Shown: positions 24,966 to 33,496 of the stretch, one piece after another
How positions within the stretch are numbered: position 1 is the stretch's first letter
Layout: every line of letters starts with the position of its first letter
Origin: Nocardioides massiliensis
GTDB lineage: Bacteria; Actinomycetota; Actinomycetes; Propionibacteriales; Nocardioidaceae
DNA: 64,000 nucleotides
Reading direction: 5' to 3'
Assembly (NCBI RefSeq): GCF_030811215.1
Contig: NZ_JAUSQM010000001.1
Span: forward strand, 2,232,001-2,296,000
Made by a program: the position numbers and the translations under genes
Notes under the pieces: generated by a model
Seen by the model: the letters and a program-made list of their open reading frames with translations, nothing else
The model's database searches: none
What the model was told of the DNA's origin: nothing

Positions 24966-26522
24966 ATGACGATCATGGTCTTCGACGTGGTGGTGGTGGG
25001 CTCCGGCGGTGGTGCCCTCGTGGGGGCGTTCCTGGCACAGCGTGCGGGTCTGCGCACGGTGGTCGTGGAGCGCACGGCGTACGCCGGGGGGACCTCGGCG
25101 TACTCCGGAGGTGCCTGTTGGCTGCCGGGCTCGCACGTGCAGCGCGACGCCGGCCTGCCCGACTCGACCGCGTCGGCGCGGACCTACCTCGACCATGTCC
25201 TGGGCGAGGTCGACGCCGCTCGGCGGGCGCGGCTCGAGACGTTCCTCGCCGAGGCGCCCGCGCTGGTGGACGCGTTGGAGTCCGACGGCACCTTCGCCTT
25301 CGAGTGGACGCCGTTCCCCGAGTACTTCGACGCGCCGGGGCGGGTGCCGGGCGGGCGCTCGATCCAGCCCTCGGCCGTGAAGCGCGCCGACCTGCCGGCG
25401 GAGGTAGCCGCCCTCGTGCGCCCGCCGGTGGAGCGTGACCGCGTGGGCAGGGAGGGCCGCTCGACGCTGTCCGGAGGGCAGGCGCTGATCGCCCGGGCGT
25501 TGACCGGCTTCCTCCGGGAGGGCGGCACCGTGCTGACCGAGCACCGGATGACCGATCTCGTCGTCGAGGGCGATCGGGTCGTCGGTGTCGTCGCGGAGTC
25601 GGCAGCCGGCAGCGTCGAGCTGCGCGCCGATCGCGGGGTGCTGCTCGCGGCCGGCGGGTTCGAGGGAAGTGCCGAGCTCCGTGCTGCGCGAGGTGTCCCC
25701 GGTGATGCGTCGTGGACGATGGCACCCGCCGGCACCAACGCGGGCGAGCCGATCGAGGCCGGCGTCCGGATCGGCGCCGCGACCGACCTGCTGGGGGAGG
25801 GGTGGTTCTGCCCGGGGATGGTGCACCCCGACGGGCGGGGGTCGTTCGTGCTGGCGTTCCGCAGCGGCTTCATGGTCGACAGCGACGGCCGGCGCTACGC
25901 CAACGAGTCGCTGCCCTACGACCGGTTCGGGCGGGAGATGGCGAAGGCGCCCGAGCGGGTGCCGTCGTGGTTCGTCTTCGACTCGGCCGAGGGCGGGCGC
26001 ATCCCGGCCATCGCGATGCCCGCGGGGGACCCGGAGGAGCACCTCGCCGCCGGCACGTGGGTGCGCGCCGACTCCATCGAGGAGCTGACCGAGCTCACCG
26101 GAGCCGCCGAGCTCGAGGCCACCGCCACACGCTTCAACGAGCACGCCGCGGCCGGTCACGACCCCGACTTCGGTCGTGGTGAGGACGAGTACGACACCTT
26201 CTTCGCCGGCGGCGGCGGTCCGAGTGCAGTCCTGAAGCCGCTCAGCCAGGGGCCGTTCTACGCCGCGAAGTTCGTGTTGTGCGACCTCGGGACCAAGGGC
26301 GGACTTGTCACCGACGAGCACGCGCGCGTGCTGCGCGCCGACGGGTCGCCGATCGCCGGGTTGTACGCCTCGGCGAACTCGGCTGCCTCGGTCGCGGGCG
26401 CCACCTATCCGGCGCCGGGCGTGCCCTTGGGTACGGCGATGGTGTTCGCGTCGCTAGCGGTGAAGGACCTGCTTCAGGCGGACTCGGCCGCCAGCGCAGA
26501 GATGGTCGCGCCGAGCTCGTAG
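24966..26522 (+). CDS. FAD-dependent oxidoreductase of the 3-ketosteroid-dehydrogenase/fumarate reductase type
   Basis: 518 residues from the ATG at 24966 (ATG 24975 also possible). FAD Rossmann motif VVVVGSGGGALVGAFLAQRAG (split at about 7-27), VVVERTAYAGGTSAYSGG, the second FAD region VLLAAGGFEGS and the C-terminal flavin site AGLYASANSAASVAGATYPAPG. This is the KSTD/flavocytochrome c family, whose members desaturate steroids or reduce double bonds. The exact substrate cannot be told: the canonical KSTD tyrosines were not verified. Its last 49 bases overlap the convergent flavodoxin-like gene. Confidence 0.8.
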   Translation: MTIMVFDVVVVGSGGGALVGAFLAQRAGLRTVVVERTAYAGGTSAYSGGACWLPGSHVQRDAGLPDSTASARTYLDHVLGEVDAARRARLETFLAEAPALVDALESDGTFAFEWTPFPEYFDAPGRVPGGRSIQPSAVKRADLPAEVAALVRPPVERDRVGREGRSTLSGGQALIARALTGFLREGGTVLTEHRMTDLVVEGDRVVGVVAESAAGSVELRADRGVLLAAGGFEGSAELRAARGVPGDASWTMAPAGTNAGEPIEAGVRIGAATDLLGEGWFCPGMVHPDGRGSFVLAFRSGFMVDSDGRRYANESLPYDRFGREMAKAPERVPSWFVFDSAEGGRIPAIAMPAGDPEEHLAAGTWVRADSIEELTELTGAAELEATATRFNEHAAAGHDPDFGRGEDEYDTFFAGGGGPSAVLKPLSQGPFYAAKFVLCDLGTKGGLVTDEHARVLRADGSPIAGLYASANSAASVAGATYPAPGVPLGTAMVFASLAVKDLLQADSAASAEMVAPSS

Positions 26523-26983
26523 GCGGCCTCGGTGTCGGCGTCGGTGACGTCGCCGAGCACCTCCAGCGTCGGGGCCGCCTGACGCCAAGGGAGCGCGCCG
26601 GTGATCGCCAGCACCGAGCGGACCGCGCCGTTGGTGTCGTAGCGACCGTGCACGAGCAGGCCGAACGGCCGCTTCGGCCCTGTCGTGCCGCTGTCCCCGC
26701 CGCTCCCGTCGTCGGCCAGCGCTCCACCGACGTGCAGGAAGACCGTGTCGAAGAAGTGCTTGAGGGCCCCGGACATGTAGCCGAAGTTCGCCGGCGTCAC
26801 GAGCACGTAGCCGTCCGCGGCCAGGACGTCTTCGGCCCCCTCGGCGCTCGCGGCCTCCAGCGCCGTACGCACCGTCACCTCGACACCCTCGATCGCGTCG
26901 TCACGTGCGCCGGCAACGACCGCGTCGCTCAGGCGCTCGACCCCGGGGGTCGGGGAGTGGTGGACGATCAGCAGCCGGGCCAT
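26474..26983 (-). CDS. flavodoxin/NAD(P)H-dependent FMN reductase family protein
   Basis: 169 residues from the ATG at 26983. LLIVHHSPTPGVERLSDAVV is the FMN phosphate-binding first strand-loop, and GYVLVTPANFGYMSGALKHFFD is the conserved flavin-ring loop of WrbA/NADPH-dependent FMN reductases. Expected to use FMN to transfer electrons from NAD(P)H, substrate unknown. Convergent with and overlapping the KSTD-like gene; divergent from leuA's leader. Confidence 0.85.
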   Translation of the reverse strand: MARLLIVHHSPTPGVERLSDAVVAGARDDAIEGVEVTVRTALEAASAEGAEDVLAADGYVLVTPANFGYMSGALKHFFDTVFLHVGGALADDGSGGDSGTTGPKRPFGLLVHGRYDTNGAVRSVLAITGALPWRQAAPTLEVLGDVTDADTEAAYELGATISALAAESA

Positions 26984-27025
26984 GGGGCGACCGTAGCGCG
27001 GGCGTGCGTTAGTCTGGTCGCCATC

Positions 27026-27070
27026 ATGTGGCACGCGGTTCTCCTCCTTCGCTGCCGCAGCGAGGTCTGA
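27026..27070 (+). CDS. leuL: leuA leader peptide (14 residues)
   Basis: ATG at 27026 encodes MWHAVLLLRCRSEV, with three consecutive leucine codons (CTC CTC CTT) after Val. It ends on the first arm of an 11-bp inverted repeat and lies 76 bases before leuA. Leu-rich leader peptides controlling leuA by ribosome-mediated attenuation are known in actinobacteria; the arrangement here fits that model: stalled ribosomes at the Leu codons would alter folding of the following arms. A TAGTCT at 27010-27015 may be the -10. Control by charged tRNA-Leu is inferred, not shown. Confidence 0.7.
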   Translation: MWHAVLLLRCRSEV

Positions 27071-27125
27071 CTCAGCCGGACCCCCTCGCTGCGGAGAGTT
27101 CGTGATGCCTCCGGCGTCAGACGCC
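27055..27125 (+). promoter_or_regulatory. leuA attenuator: paired hairpin arms
   Basis: Perfect inverted repeat CCGCAGCGAGG (27055-27065) and CCTCGCTGCGG (27084-27094) begins inside the leader peptide. A second small perfect stem, GGCGTC-A-GACGCC, lies at 27113-27125, just before the leuA ribosome-binding site. The first arm is covered by a ribosome translating the leader to its end, which links Leu-tRNA supply to RNA structure. No poly-T run follows, so control could be of translation rather than termination. Confidence 0.65.
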
Positions 27126-27145
27126 TACCCAGCGAGGATCCCGAG

Positions 27146-28867
27146 ATGACCACCCCCTTCACCGTTCCGTCCCAGCAGCCCAGCGGCATGCCGTTCGGGC
27201 GCTACACCGCCTTCGAGCCGGTCACCGTGCCCGACCGCACGTGGCCCGACCAGCGCATCACGCAGGCGCCGCGGTGGCTGTCCACCGACCTGCGCGACGG
27301 CAACCAGGCGCTGATCGACCCGATGAGCCCCACGCGCAAGCTGATGATGTTCGAGCTGCTCGTGAAGATGGGCTACAAGGAGATCGAGGTCGGCTTCCCC
27401 TCGGCGAGCGAGACCGACTTCGCGTTCGTGCGCCAGCTCGTCGAGGAGGACCGCATCCCCGACGACGTACGCATCTCCGTGCTGACCCAGGCCCGTGAGG
27501 ACCTGATCGAGCGCACCGTGCAGTCGCTGGTCGGCACCGACCGCGCCACGGTGCACCTCTACAACGCCACCGCGCCGCTGTTCCAGCGCGTCGTCTTCGG
27601 CGTCACCCCCGAGGAGTGCCTGGCGATCGCCGTGCGCGGCACCGAGATGGTCGTGAAGTACGCCGAGGAGCTCCTGGGCGACTGCGAGTTCGGCTACCAG
27701 TACAGCCCCGAGATCTTCACCCAGTCCGACACCGACTTCGCGCTGAGCGTGTGTGAAGCCGTCTCCGACGTGTGGCAGCCCGAGGCCGGTCGCGAGATCA
27801 TCCTCAACCTGCCGGCGACGGTCGAGATGTCCACGCCCAACACATACGCCGACCAGATCGAGTACTTCGGTCGCGGTCTGACCCGTCGCGAGCACTCGGT
27901 GATCTCGCTGCACCCGCACAACGACCGCGGCACCGCCGTCGCCGCCACCGAGCTCGGCCTGATGGCCGGCGCCGACCGGGTCGAGGGCTGCCTGTTCGGT
28001 CACGGTGAGCGCACCGGCAACGTCTGCCTGGTGACGCTGGGGATGAACCTGTTCAGCCAGGGCATCGACCCGCAGGTCGACTTCTCCGACATCGACGAGG
28101 TGCGGCGCACGGTCGAGTACTGCACCCAGCTGCCGGTCCACCCGCGGCACCCGTACGCCGGCGACCTGGTCTACACCGCCTTCTCCGGCTCCCACCAGGA
28201 CGCCATCAAGAAGGGCCTGGAGGACCTCGAGCGCAAGGCCGAGGAGCAGGGCGTGCCGGTCTCGGAGATCGACTGGGAGGCGCCGTACCTGCCGATCGAC
28301 CCCAAGGACGTCGGCCGGTCCTACGAGGCGGTCATCCGCGTCAACAGCCAGTCGGGCAAGGGCGGCGTGGCGTACGTGCTGAAGGCCGAGCACAAGCTCG
28401 ACCTGCCGCGACGCGCGCAGATCGAGTTCAGCCGGGTCATCCAGCAGCGCACCGACGCCGAGGGTGGCGAGGTGACGCCGGAGGAGATCTGGAGCGTCTT
28501 CCGCGCCGAGTACCTCGACCAGGACGCACCGCTGCGGCTCAACTCCGTCCACACCTCGTCCGCCGCGGGCGAGAAGGACCAGCTCGAGGTCAACGTCTAC
28601 GTCGACGGCGAGGTCCGCACCCTCCAGGGCGAGGGCAACGGCCCGATCGCGGCGTTCGTCGACGCGATCAACGCCCTGCCGGAGGGCTTCGACGTACGCG
28701 TCCTGGACTACGCCGAGCACGCGTTGTCGTCGGGCGGCGACGCGATCGCTGCGGCGTACGTCGAGTGCGCCGTCGGTGACCAGGTCCTGTGGGGCGTCGG
28801 CCTCGACGCCAACATCGTGACCGCCTCGCTCAAGGCCGTCACCTCCGCCGTCAACCGCTCCCGCTGA
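27146..28867 (+). CDS. leuA: 2-isopropylmalate synthase
   Basis: 573 residues, full length for the actinobacterial enzyme. The catalytic HMGL barrel shows [17 protein letters not shown] near residue 47, [20 protein letters not shown] and [21 protein letters not shown] (split in two motif blocks), then the C-terminal regulatory LeuA dimer domain (about 430-570) that binds leucine. It condenses acetyl-CoA with 2-oxoisovalerate, the first leucine-specific step. GAGGATCCCGAG precedes the ATG. Expressed behind the leucine leader, and also expected to be feedback-inhibited by leucine. Confidence 0.97.
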   Translation: MTTPFTVPSQQPSGMPFGRYTAFEPVTVPDRTWPDQRITQAPRWLSTDLRDGNQALIDPMSPTRKLMMFELLVKMGYKEIEVGFPSASETDFAFVRQLVEEDRIPDDVRISVLTQAREDLIERTVQSLVGTDRATVHLYNATAPLFQRVVFGVTPEECLAIAVRGTEMVVKYAEELLGDCEFGYQYSPEIFTQSDTDFALSVCEAVSDVWQPEAGREIILNLPATVEMSTPNTYADQIEYFGRGLTRREHSVISLHPHNDRGTAVAATELGLMAGADRVEGCLFGHGERTGNVCLVTLGMNLFSQGIDPQVDFSDIDEVRRTVEYCTQLPVHPRHPYAGDLVYTAFSGSHQDAIKKGLEDLERKAEEQGVPVSEIDWEAPYLPIDPKDVGRSYEAVIRVNSQSGKGGVAYVLKAEHKLDLPRRAQIEFSRVIQQRTDAEGGEVTPEEIWSVFRAEYLDQDAPLRLNSVHTSSAAGEKDQLEVNVYVDGEVRTLQGEGNGPIAAFVDAINALPEGFDVRVLDYAEHALSSGGDAIAAAYVECAVGDQVLWGVGLDANIVTASLKAVTSAVNRSR

Positions 28868-28871
28868 GCGC

Positions 28872-28965
28872 GGCAGTTTCACCGCCCGTCGAACGACACG
28901 CCCGCTTGTAGTACGAAGCTGCCCGGCGTGTTGGGCAGTTTCACCGCTCGGGCGGTGAAACTGCC
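28872..28965. repeat. palindromic repeat / terminator after leuA
   Basis: GGCAGTTTCACCGC (28934-28947) and its exact reverse complement GCGGTGAAACTGCC (28952-28965) form a 14-bp stem with a TCGG loop; there is no U-tract. The same left arm, extended to GGCAGTTTCACCGCCCG, is also found at 28872-28888, just after the leuA stop, and could pair with the right arm instead. Either a terminator/processing signal of leuA or a dispersed palindromic (REP-like) element. Confidence 0.75.
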
Positions 28966-28994
28966 ACCCCGCTCGGGATCCGTACTCTGGCTCC

Positions 28995-29423
28995 ATGAGC
29001 ACTCCGCAGCCAACGCCGTACGCCGGGGACATCGACCCGCAGCAGGCCTGGGAGATGCTCGCGGGCGACCCGGACGCGGTGATGGTCGACTGCCGGACGC
29101 AGGCCGAGTGGACGTTCGTCGGGATCGCCGACCTGGGGGAGCTGGGCAAACAGGTCGCCTACATCGAGTGGAACCGGTTCCCCGGGGGGTTCAACGACGG
29201 CTTCGTCGAGGACCTGCAGGCCGCGGGGGTGCGCCCCGACCAGCCGGTCGTCTTCCTGTGCCGGTCCGGCCAGCGCTCGATCGGTGCCGCGACCCTGGCG
29301 ACCGAGGCCGGGTTCGCGCGCTCCTACAACATCACCGAGGGGTTCGAGGGTCCGGTGGGCCCGTCCGGGCACCGCGACGTCGCGGGCTGGAAGGTCCGCG
29401 GGCTGCCGTGGCGGCAGGGGTGA
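28995..29423 (+). CDS. rhodanese-like sulfurtransferase
   Basis: 142 residues, single rhodanese domain: YAGDIDPQQAWEML, VDCRTQAEWTFVG, and the active-site loop CRSGQRS with the persulfide cysteine C89. The six-residue loop is typical of sulfur-specific rhodaneses. Directly upstream of and overlapping metZ, which suggests it supplies or handles sulfane sulfur for homocysteine synthesis. This pairing is common in actinobacteria and proteobacteria. Confidence 0.92.
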   Translation: MSTPQPTPYAGDIDPQQAWEMLAGDPDAVMVDCRTQAEWTFVGIADLGELGKQVAYIEWNRFPGGFNDGFVEDLQAAGVRPDQPVVFLCRSGQRSIGAATLATEAGFARSYNITEGFEGPVGPSGHRDVAGWKVRGLPWRQG

Positions 29424-30601
29424 GCGGCGCCGAGGGCTGGCGGCCCGACACGCACGCCGTGCGGGCCGGTCTCGGGCGGACGTCGTACGACGAGACGGCC
29501 GAGGCGCTCTTCCTCACCTCCGGCTACGTCTACCCCAACGCAGCCGAGGCGGAGGCAGCGTTCGCGGGGGAGTCGGAGCACTACATGTACTCCCGCTTCA
29601 CCAACCCGACCCAGACGATGCTGGCCGAGCGTCTCTGCGCCCTCGAGGGTGCCGAGGCCTGCTACCCGACGGCGACGGGGATGGCGGCGGTCTTCAACGC
29701 GCTCATGGCGCTCGTGCGCGCCGGTGACCGGGTCGTGTCGGCCCGCAGCCTGTTCGGGTCCTGCTACAACGTGATCCACGACCTGCTGCCGCGGTGGGGC
29801 GTCGACGTGGAGTTTGTCGACGGCCACGACCTGGAGCAGTGGGCGCGGGCGCTCAACCGTCCGACCAAGGCGGTCTTCTTCGAGACGCCGTCGAACCCGA
29901 TGCACGAGCTCGTCGACGTCGCCGCGGTCAGCGCGCTGGCGCACGACGCGGGCGCGACGGTGATCGTCGACAACGCCTTCGCCAGCCCCGTGCTGCAACG
30001 CCCGCTGGAGCAGGGTGCGGACGTCGTCGCCTACTCCGCGACCAAGCACATGGACGGTCAGGGCCGGGTGCTCGGCGGGGCGATCCTCGGATCGGCGGAG
30101 TTCGTCAACGGCGAGGTCAAGACCCTCATGCGCAACACCGGGCCGAGCCTGAGCCCGTTCAACGCCTGGGTGATCCTCAAGGGGCTGGAGACCTTGCGGC
30201 TCCGCGTCGAGCACTCCTCGCGCAACGCGCTCGACCTGGCGCAGTGGCTCGAGCAGCGCGACGGCGTGAGCTGGGTGCGCTACCCGACGCTGGCGTCGCA
30301 CCCGCAGGTCGAGCTCGCGCACCGGCAGATGAGCGGAGGCGGCACGATCGTCACCTTCGAGGTGGCGGGCGGCAAGGAGCGCGCCTTCGCCGTGCTCGAC
30401 GCCCTCGAGCTGGTCGACATCTCCAACAACTTCGGCGACGCCAAGTCGCTGGTCACCCACCCGGCCACCACGACCCACCACAAGATGGGTGAGGAGGGGC
30501 GTGCCGCGATCGGCGTGACCGACGGAGTCATCCGACTCAGCGTCGGGCTGGAGGACGTGGAGGATCTGCGCGCGGACCTCGACCGCGCGCTCGCGACCTG
30601 A
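29420..30601 (+). CDS. metZ: O-succinylhomoserine sulfhydrylase
   Basis: 393 residues from the GTG at 29420, overlapping the rhodanese stop (GTGA). PLP-dependent Cys/Met metabolism fold: YSRFTNPTQTMLAERL, ETPSNP, VDNAFASP, and the PLP lysine K209 in YSATKHMDGQGR. GPSLSPFNAW and ATTTHHKM are the substrate-site boxes. MetZ makes homocysteine from O-succinylhomoserine and sulfide. The GQGR and ATTTHHKM variants favour MetZ over cystathionine gamma-synthase. An earlier GTG (29408) is in frame but would overlap the rhodanese more. Confidence 0.92.
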   Translation: MSGAEGWRPDTHAVRAGLGRTSYDETAEALFLTSGYVYPNAAEAEAAFAGESEHYMYSRFTNPTQTMLAERLCALEGAEACYPTATGMAAVFNALMALVRAGDRVVSARSLFGSCYNVIHDLLPRWGVDVEFVDGHDLEQWARALNRPTKAVFFETPSNPMHELVDVAAVSALAHDAGATVIVDNAFASPVLQRPLEQGADVVAYSATKHMDGQGRVLGGAILGSAEFVNGEVKTLMRNTGPSLSPFNAWVILKGLETLRLRVEHSSRNALDLAQWLEQRDGVSWVRYPTLASHPQVELAHRQMSGGGTIVTFEVAGGKERAFAVLDALELVDISNNFGDAKSLVTHPATTTHHKMGEEGRAAIGVTDGVIRLSVGLEDVEDLRADLDRALAT

Positions 30602-30627
30602 CCCGAGAGGGCGTACGACGTACGGCC

Positions 30628-31173
30628 TCAGGCCTGCTGGCCGCCGCGGCGGACCTCCCGCTCGGCCTCGGCGGAGACAACGTGCACGGGCGGCGTGACG
30701 TCGACGAGTGCGCCGACCTCGTCGGGCTCCAGCGGCTCGAGGGTCTCGAACTGCGACTGCAGCAGCGCTGCGGGCATGAAGTGCCCCTCGCGCTGGTCCA
30801 TCCGCTCCGCCAGCAGGGTGAACGTGCCGTGCAGGTGCACGAAGAACACCGACCCGTCGGGGTCGGCACCGCGCAGCACGTCGCGATAGCTGCGACGCAG
30901 CGCTGAACAGGTCACCACCACGGAGGTGTCCTCCTCGAGCACGGCACGCACGTGCTCGACGATCGCGTCGAGCCAGGGCCAGCGGTCCTCGTCGGTGAGG
31001 GGCGTCCCGGCCGACATCTTCTCGATGTTGGCCGGGGGATGGAGCTCGTCGCCCTCGACGAACCGCCAGCCCAGCTGACGTGCGAGCCGGGTGCCGACCT
31101 TCGTCTTGCCGGTCGACGAGACGCCCATGACCACGACGACCCGGGGGAGGTCAGGAGAGGCGGCTTGGGTCAT
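30628..31173 (-). CDS. gntK: gluconokinase
   Basis: 181 residues from the ATG at 31173. P-loop GVSSTGKT (17-24), then FVEGDELHPPANIEKMSAGTPLTDEDRWPWL split over the gluconate-binding region and VTCSALRRSYRDVLRG, all characteristic of the GntK family. Phosphorylates D-gluconate to 6-phosphogluconate, feeding the pentose-phosphate pathway. The start overlaps the gntP stop (ATGA), so the two are one operon with permease first. Confidence 0.95.
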   Translation of the reverse strand: MTQAASPDLPRVVVVMGVSSTGKTKVGTRLARQLGWRFVEGDELHPPANIEKMSAGTPLTDEDRWPWLDAIVEHVRAVLEEDTSVVVTCSALRRSYRDVLRGADPDGSVFFVHLHGTFTLLAERMDQREGHFMPAALLQSQFETLEPLEPDEVGALVDVTPPVHVVSAEAEREVRRGGQQA

Positions 31174-32549
31174 CCGATCGTCCAGATCACGGCCGAGCAC
31201 ACGAACATCATGGTGCCGAGCGTGGTCTCCATGACCGTCCAGGTCTTCAGCGTTGTCTTCTCGTCCATGCCGAAGAAGCGGCTGACCAGCCAGAACCCGG
31301 AGTCGTTGACGTGGGAGAGCACCGTCGACCCGCCGGCGATGGCGAACACCAGCGCCACCAGCTGCAGCTCCGACAGCCCGCCGGCACCGGCGGCGACCAG
31401 ACCCGCCGCCGTGGTGAGCGCGACCGTAGCGGAGCCCTGGGCGACGCGCAGCGCAGCGGCGATGAGGAAGGCCTGCAGCAGCAACGGGATGCCCACGTCG
31501 CCGAGGGCGCCGGTGAGGGACTCGCCGATGCCGCTGGTGCGCAGGACCCCACCGAACATGCCGCCGGCGCCGGTGATGAGGATGATCGAGCAGATGGGGC
31601 CGAGCGCGTCGTCGACGAGCTGCTGCAGGTCGTTGCGGCTGCCGACCCGGGAACCGAGGAGGGCGAAGGTCGCCAACAGGCTGATCAGCAGCGCGACCGG
31701 GGTCTGGCCGATCAGCAGGAACGTGTCAGTCCACCAGGCCTCGTCGATCGTGCCGGCCGTGAGCAGGGTGTCGACGACGGTGTTGAGCGAGATCAGCAGC
31801 ATCGGCAGCAGCAGGAGGGACAGGACGACCGCGAACGCCGGCGGTCGGCTGGCCCCGTCGGCCTCCTTGTCGTCCTTGATCTCCCCGAACAGCAGGTCGC
31901 TCACCGGGACGTGGATCCGCGCACCGAGGAAGCGCGACAGTAGGTAGACGCCGACGAACCACGACACCAGGGCCACGCCCAGGCCGGTGAGCAACGTCAG
32001 GCCGATGCTGGCCTCGAGGGAGTCGGCAGCCGCGACGGGTCCGGGGTGGGGCGGGACGATCGCGTGCATCGCGGCGAACGCACCCGCGGCAGGCAGTGCG
32101 TAGAGCAGGACAGAGCCGCCGAACCGTCGTGCCACCGTCATGATGATCGGCAGGAAGACCACCAGACCGGCGTCGAAGAAGATCGGGAAACCGAAGATCA
32201 GGGCTGCGACACCAAGGGCAAGGGGTGCGCGCTTCTCACCGAAGCGGCCGATGAGCGTGTCGGCCAGTACCTGGGCCCCACCGGTCACCTCGAGCACCCG
32301 GCCCAGCATCACTCCCAGCGCGACGAGCAGGGCGACGGATCCGAGTGTGCTGCCGAAGAACTGCAGCATCACGTCCGGGATGTCGCCGATGGGGATGCCG
32401 GCGACCAGTGCGGTCACGAGGCTGACCAGGACCAGGGCGACGAAGGCGTGCAGCCGCACGACCATGATCAGGGTCAGCAGGATGACGACCGCCCCGAGGG
32501 CGATCAACAGCATCACCGGGGTGCTGTAGGCGGGTTCGAGGGCGTCCAT
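31170..32549 (-). CDS. gntP: gluconate:H+ symporter, GntP family
   Basis: 459 residues with about 12-14 hydrophobic segments. Conserved boxes include ALGVMLGRVLEVTGGAQVLAD, GFPIFFDAGLVVFLPI, HAIVPPHPGPVAAA and GSATVALTTAAGLVA; the PPHPGP motif marks the GntP/GntT branch. Imports gluconate at the cytoplasmic membrane. Coupled to gntK. No GntR regulator gene lies beside the pair. ATG at 32549; divergent alpha/beta hydrolase starts 48 bases away. Confidence 0.93.
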   Translation of the reverse strand: MDALEPAYSTPVMLLIALGAVVILLTLIMVVRLHAFVALVLVSLVTALVAGIPIGDIPDVMLQFFGSTLGSVALLVALGVMLGRVLEVTGGAQVLADTLIGRFGEKRAPLALGVAALIFGFPIFFDAGLVVFLPIIMTVARRFGGSVLLYALPAAGAFAAMHAIVPPHPGPVAAADSLEASIGLTLLTGLGVALVSWFVGVYLLSRFLGARIHVPVSDLLFGEIKDDKEADGASRPPAFAVVLSLLLLPMLLISLNTVVDTLLTAGTIDEAWWTDTFLLIGQTPVALLISLLATFALLGSRVGSRNDLQQLVDDALGPICSIILITGAGGMFGGVLRTSGIGESLTGALGDVGIPLLLQAFLIAAALRVAQGSATVALTTAAGLVAAGAGGLSELQLVALVFAIAGGSTVLSHVNDSGFWLVSRFFGMDEKTTLKTWTVMETTLGTMMFVCSAVIWTIG

Positions 32550-32584
32550 GACGCCAGTGTGCCCGGCGTCACGCGTCGTACGCC

Positions 32585-32590
32585 TACGCT
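32585..32590 (+). promoter_or_regulatory. -10 box of the hydrolase gene (leaderless type)
   Basis: TACGCT with exactly 6 bases to the ATG at 32597; no ribosome-binding site between. Confidence 0.45.
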
Positions 32591-32596
32591 GGCGAC

Positions 32597-33460
32597 ATGG
32601 TCTTCTTGGTCAGTGAGCGGATCGGTCAGGTGTTCGTCGGCGACGACCGGCTGGAGTACACCGAGTACGGCGCCGGCGACCGCTGGGTCGTGCTCGTCCA
32701 CGGCCAGCTGCTGACGAGGCGGATGCACCGTCCGCTGGCCCGCGCACTGGCGGCCGAGGGCGCGCACGTGCTCACCATCGACCTGCTCGGGCACGGGAGG
32801 TCGGACCGGCCGGCCGACCCGCAGGCGTACTCCGTGCCGGGCTTCGCCGCGCAGGTGCTGGCGGTCCTCGACGAGCTCGGGGTCGAGGAGGCGGTGTTCG
32901 GCGGTACGTCGCTCGGCGCCAACGTCGCCCTCGAGGTCGCCGATGCTGCCCCTGGTCGCGTGCGGGGACTGCTGCTGGAGATGCCCGTACTCGACAACGC
33001 CGTGGAGGCGGGCATCCTCGCGTTCGGTCCGTTGCTGTTCGCCGGTCGCTTCCTGCCGTTGCCGGTGCACGCCGTACGCCGGGTGTCGCGGGCCGTGCCG
33101 CGCGGGATCGTGCCGTTCTGGACCAGTGTGCTGCTCGAGACGCTCGACCAGAAGCCGGCACCGATGGCGGCGCTCGTGCACGGCATCTTCTTCGGCCGAG
33201 TGGCGCCACCGTCGGCTCGCCGTCGCCTCATCACGGCGCCCGCGCTCGTCGTCGGCCATCCCCGCGACCCGATCCATCCCGCTGCGGACGCCGCCATGCT
33301 CGCCGACGAGCTGCCCCACGGCAGGTTCGTCCGTGCCAACGGTCTGCTGGAGTGGCGCCTGCGGCCCGAACGGCTCGACGCTGAAGCGGTGGCGTTCGTC
33401 GCGTCCTGCTGGCAGCGCCCCCGCGCCCGGCGGGCGCGGCCGACGACCCGGTCGCGCTAG
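32597..33460 (+). CDS. alpha/beta hydrolase
   Basis: 287 residues. Oxyanion HGQLLT (35-40), DLLGHGRSDRP, nucleophile elbow GGTSLGA with S105, and the late VGHPRDPIHP region with the acid residue; the usual histidine is in a diverged tail (LPHGRFVRANGLLEW). Arg-rich C-terminus. The family covers esterases, haloperoxidase-like and lipases; substrate is not deducible. A leaderless-type start is supported by TACGCT six bases before the ATG. Just upstream of recO, 36 bases away. Confidence 0.85.
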   Translation: MVFLVSERIGQVFVGDDRLEYTEYGAGDRWVVLVHGQLLTRRMHRPLARALAAEGAHVLTIDLLGHGRSDRPADPQAYSVPGFAAQVLAVLDELGVEEAVFGGTSLGANVALEVADAAPGRVRGLLLEMPVLDNAVEAGILAFGPLLFAGRFLPLPVHAVRRVSRAVPRGIVPFWTSVLLETLDQKPAPMAALVHGIFFGRVAPPSARRRLITAPALVVGHPRDPIHPAADAAMLADELPHGRFVRANGLLEWRLRPERLDAEAVAFVASCWQRPRARRARPTTRSR

Positions 33461-33484
33461 CGGGCTTCTGCGTCGGCGGCACGG

Positions 33485-33490
33485 CACAAT
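33485..33490 (+). promoter_or_regulatory. -10 box of recO (leaderless type)
   Basis: CACAAT with 6 bases to the GTG at 33497, the spacing seen at other leaderless starts in this window. The intervening G-run could instead act as a weak ribosome-binding site. Confidence 0.4.
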
Positions 33491-33496
33491 GGGGGA

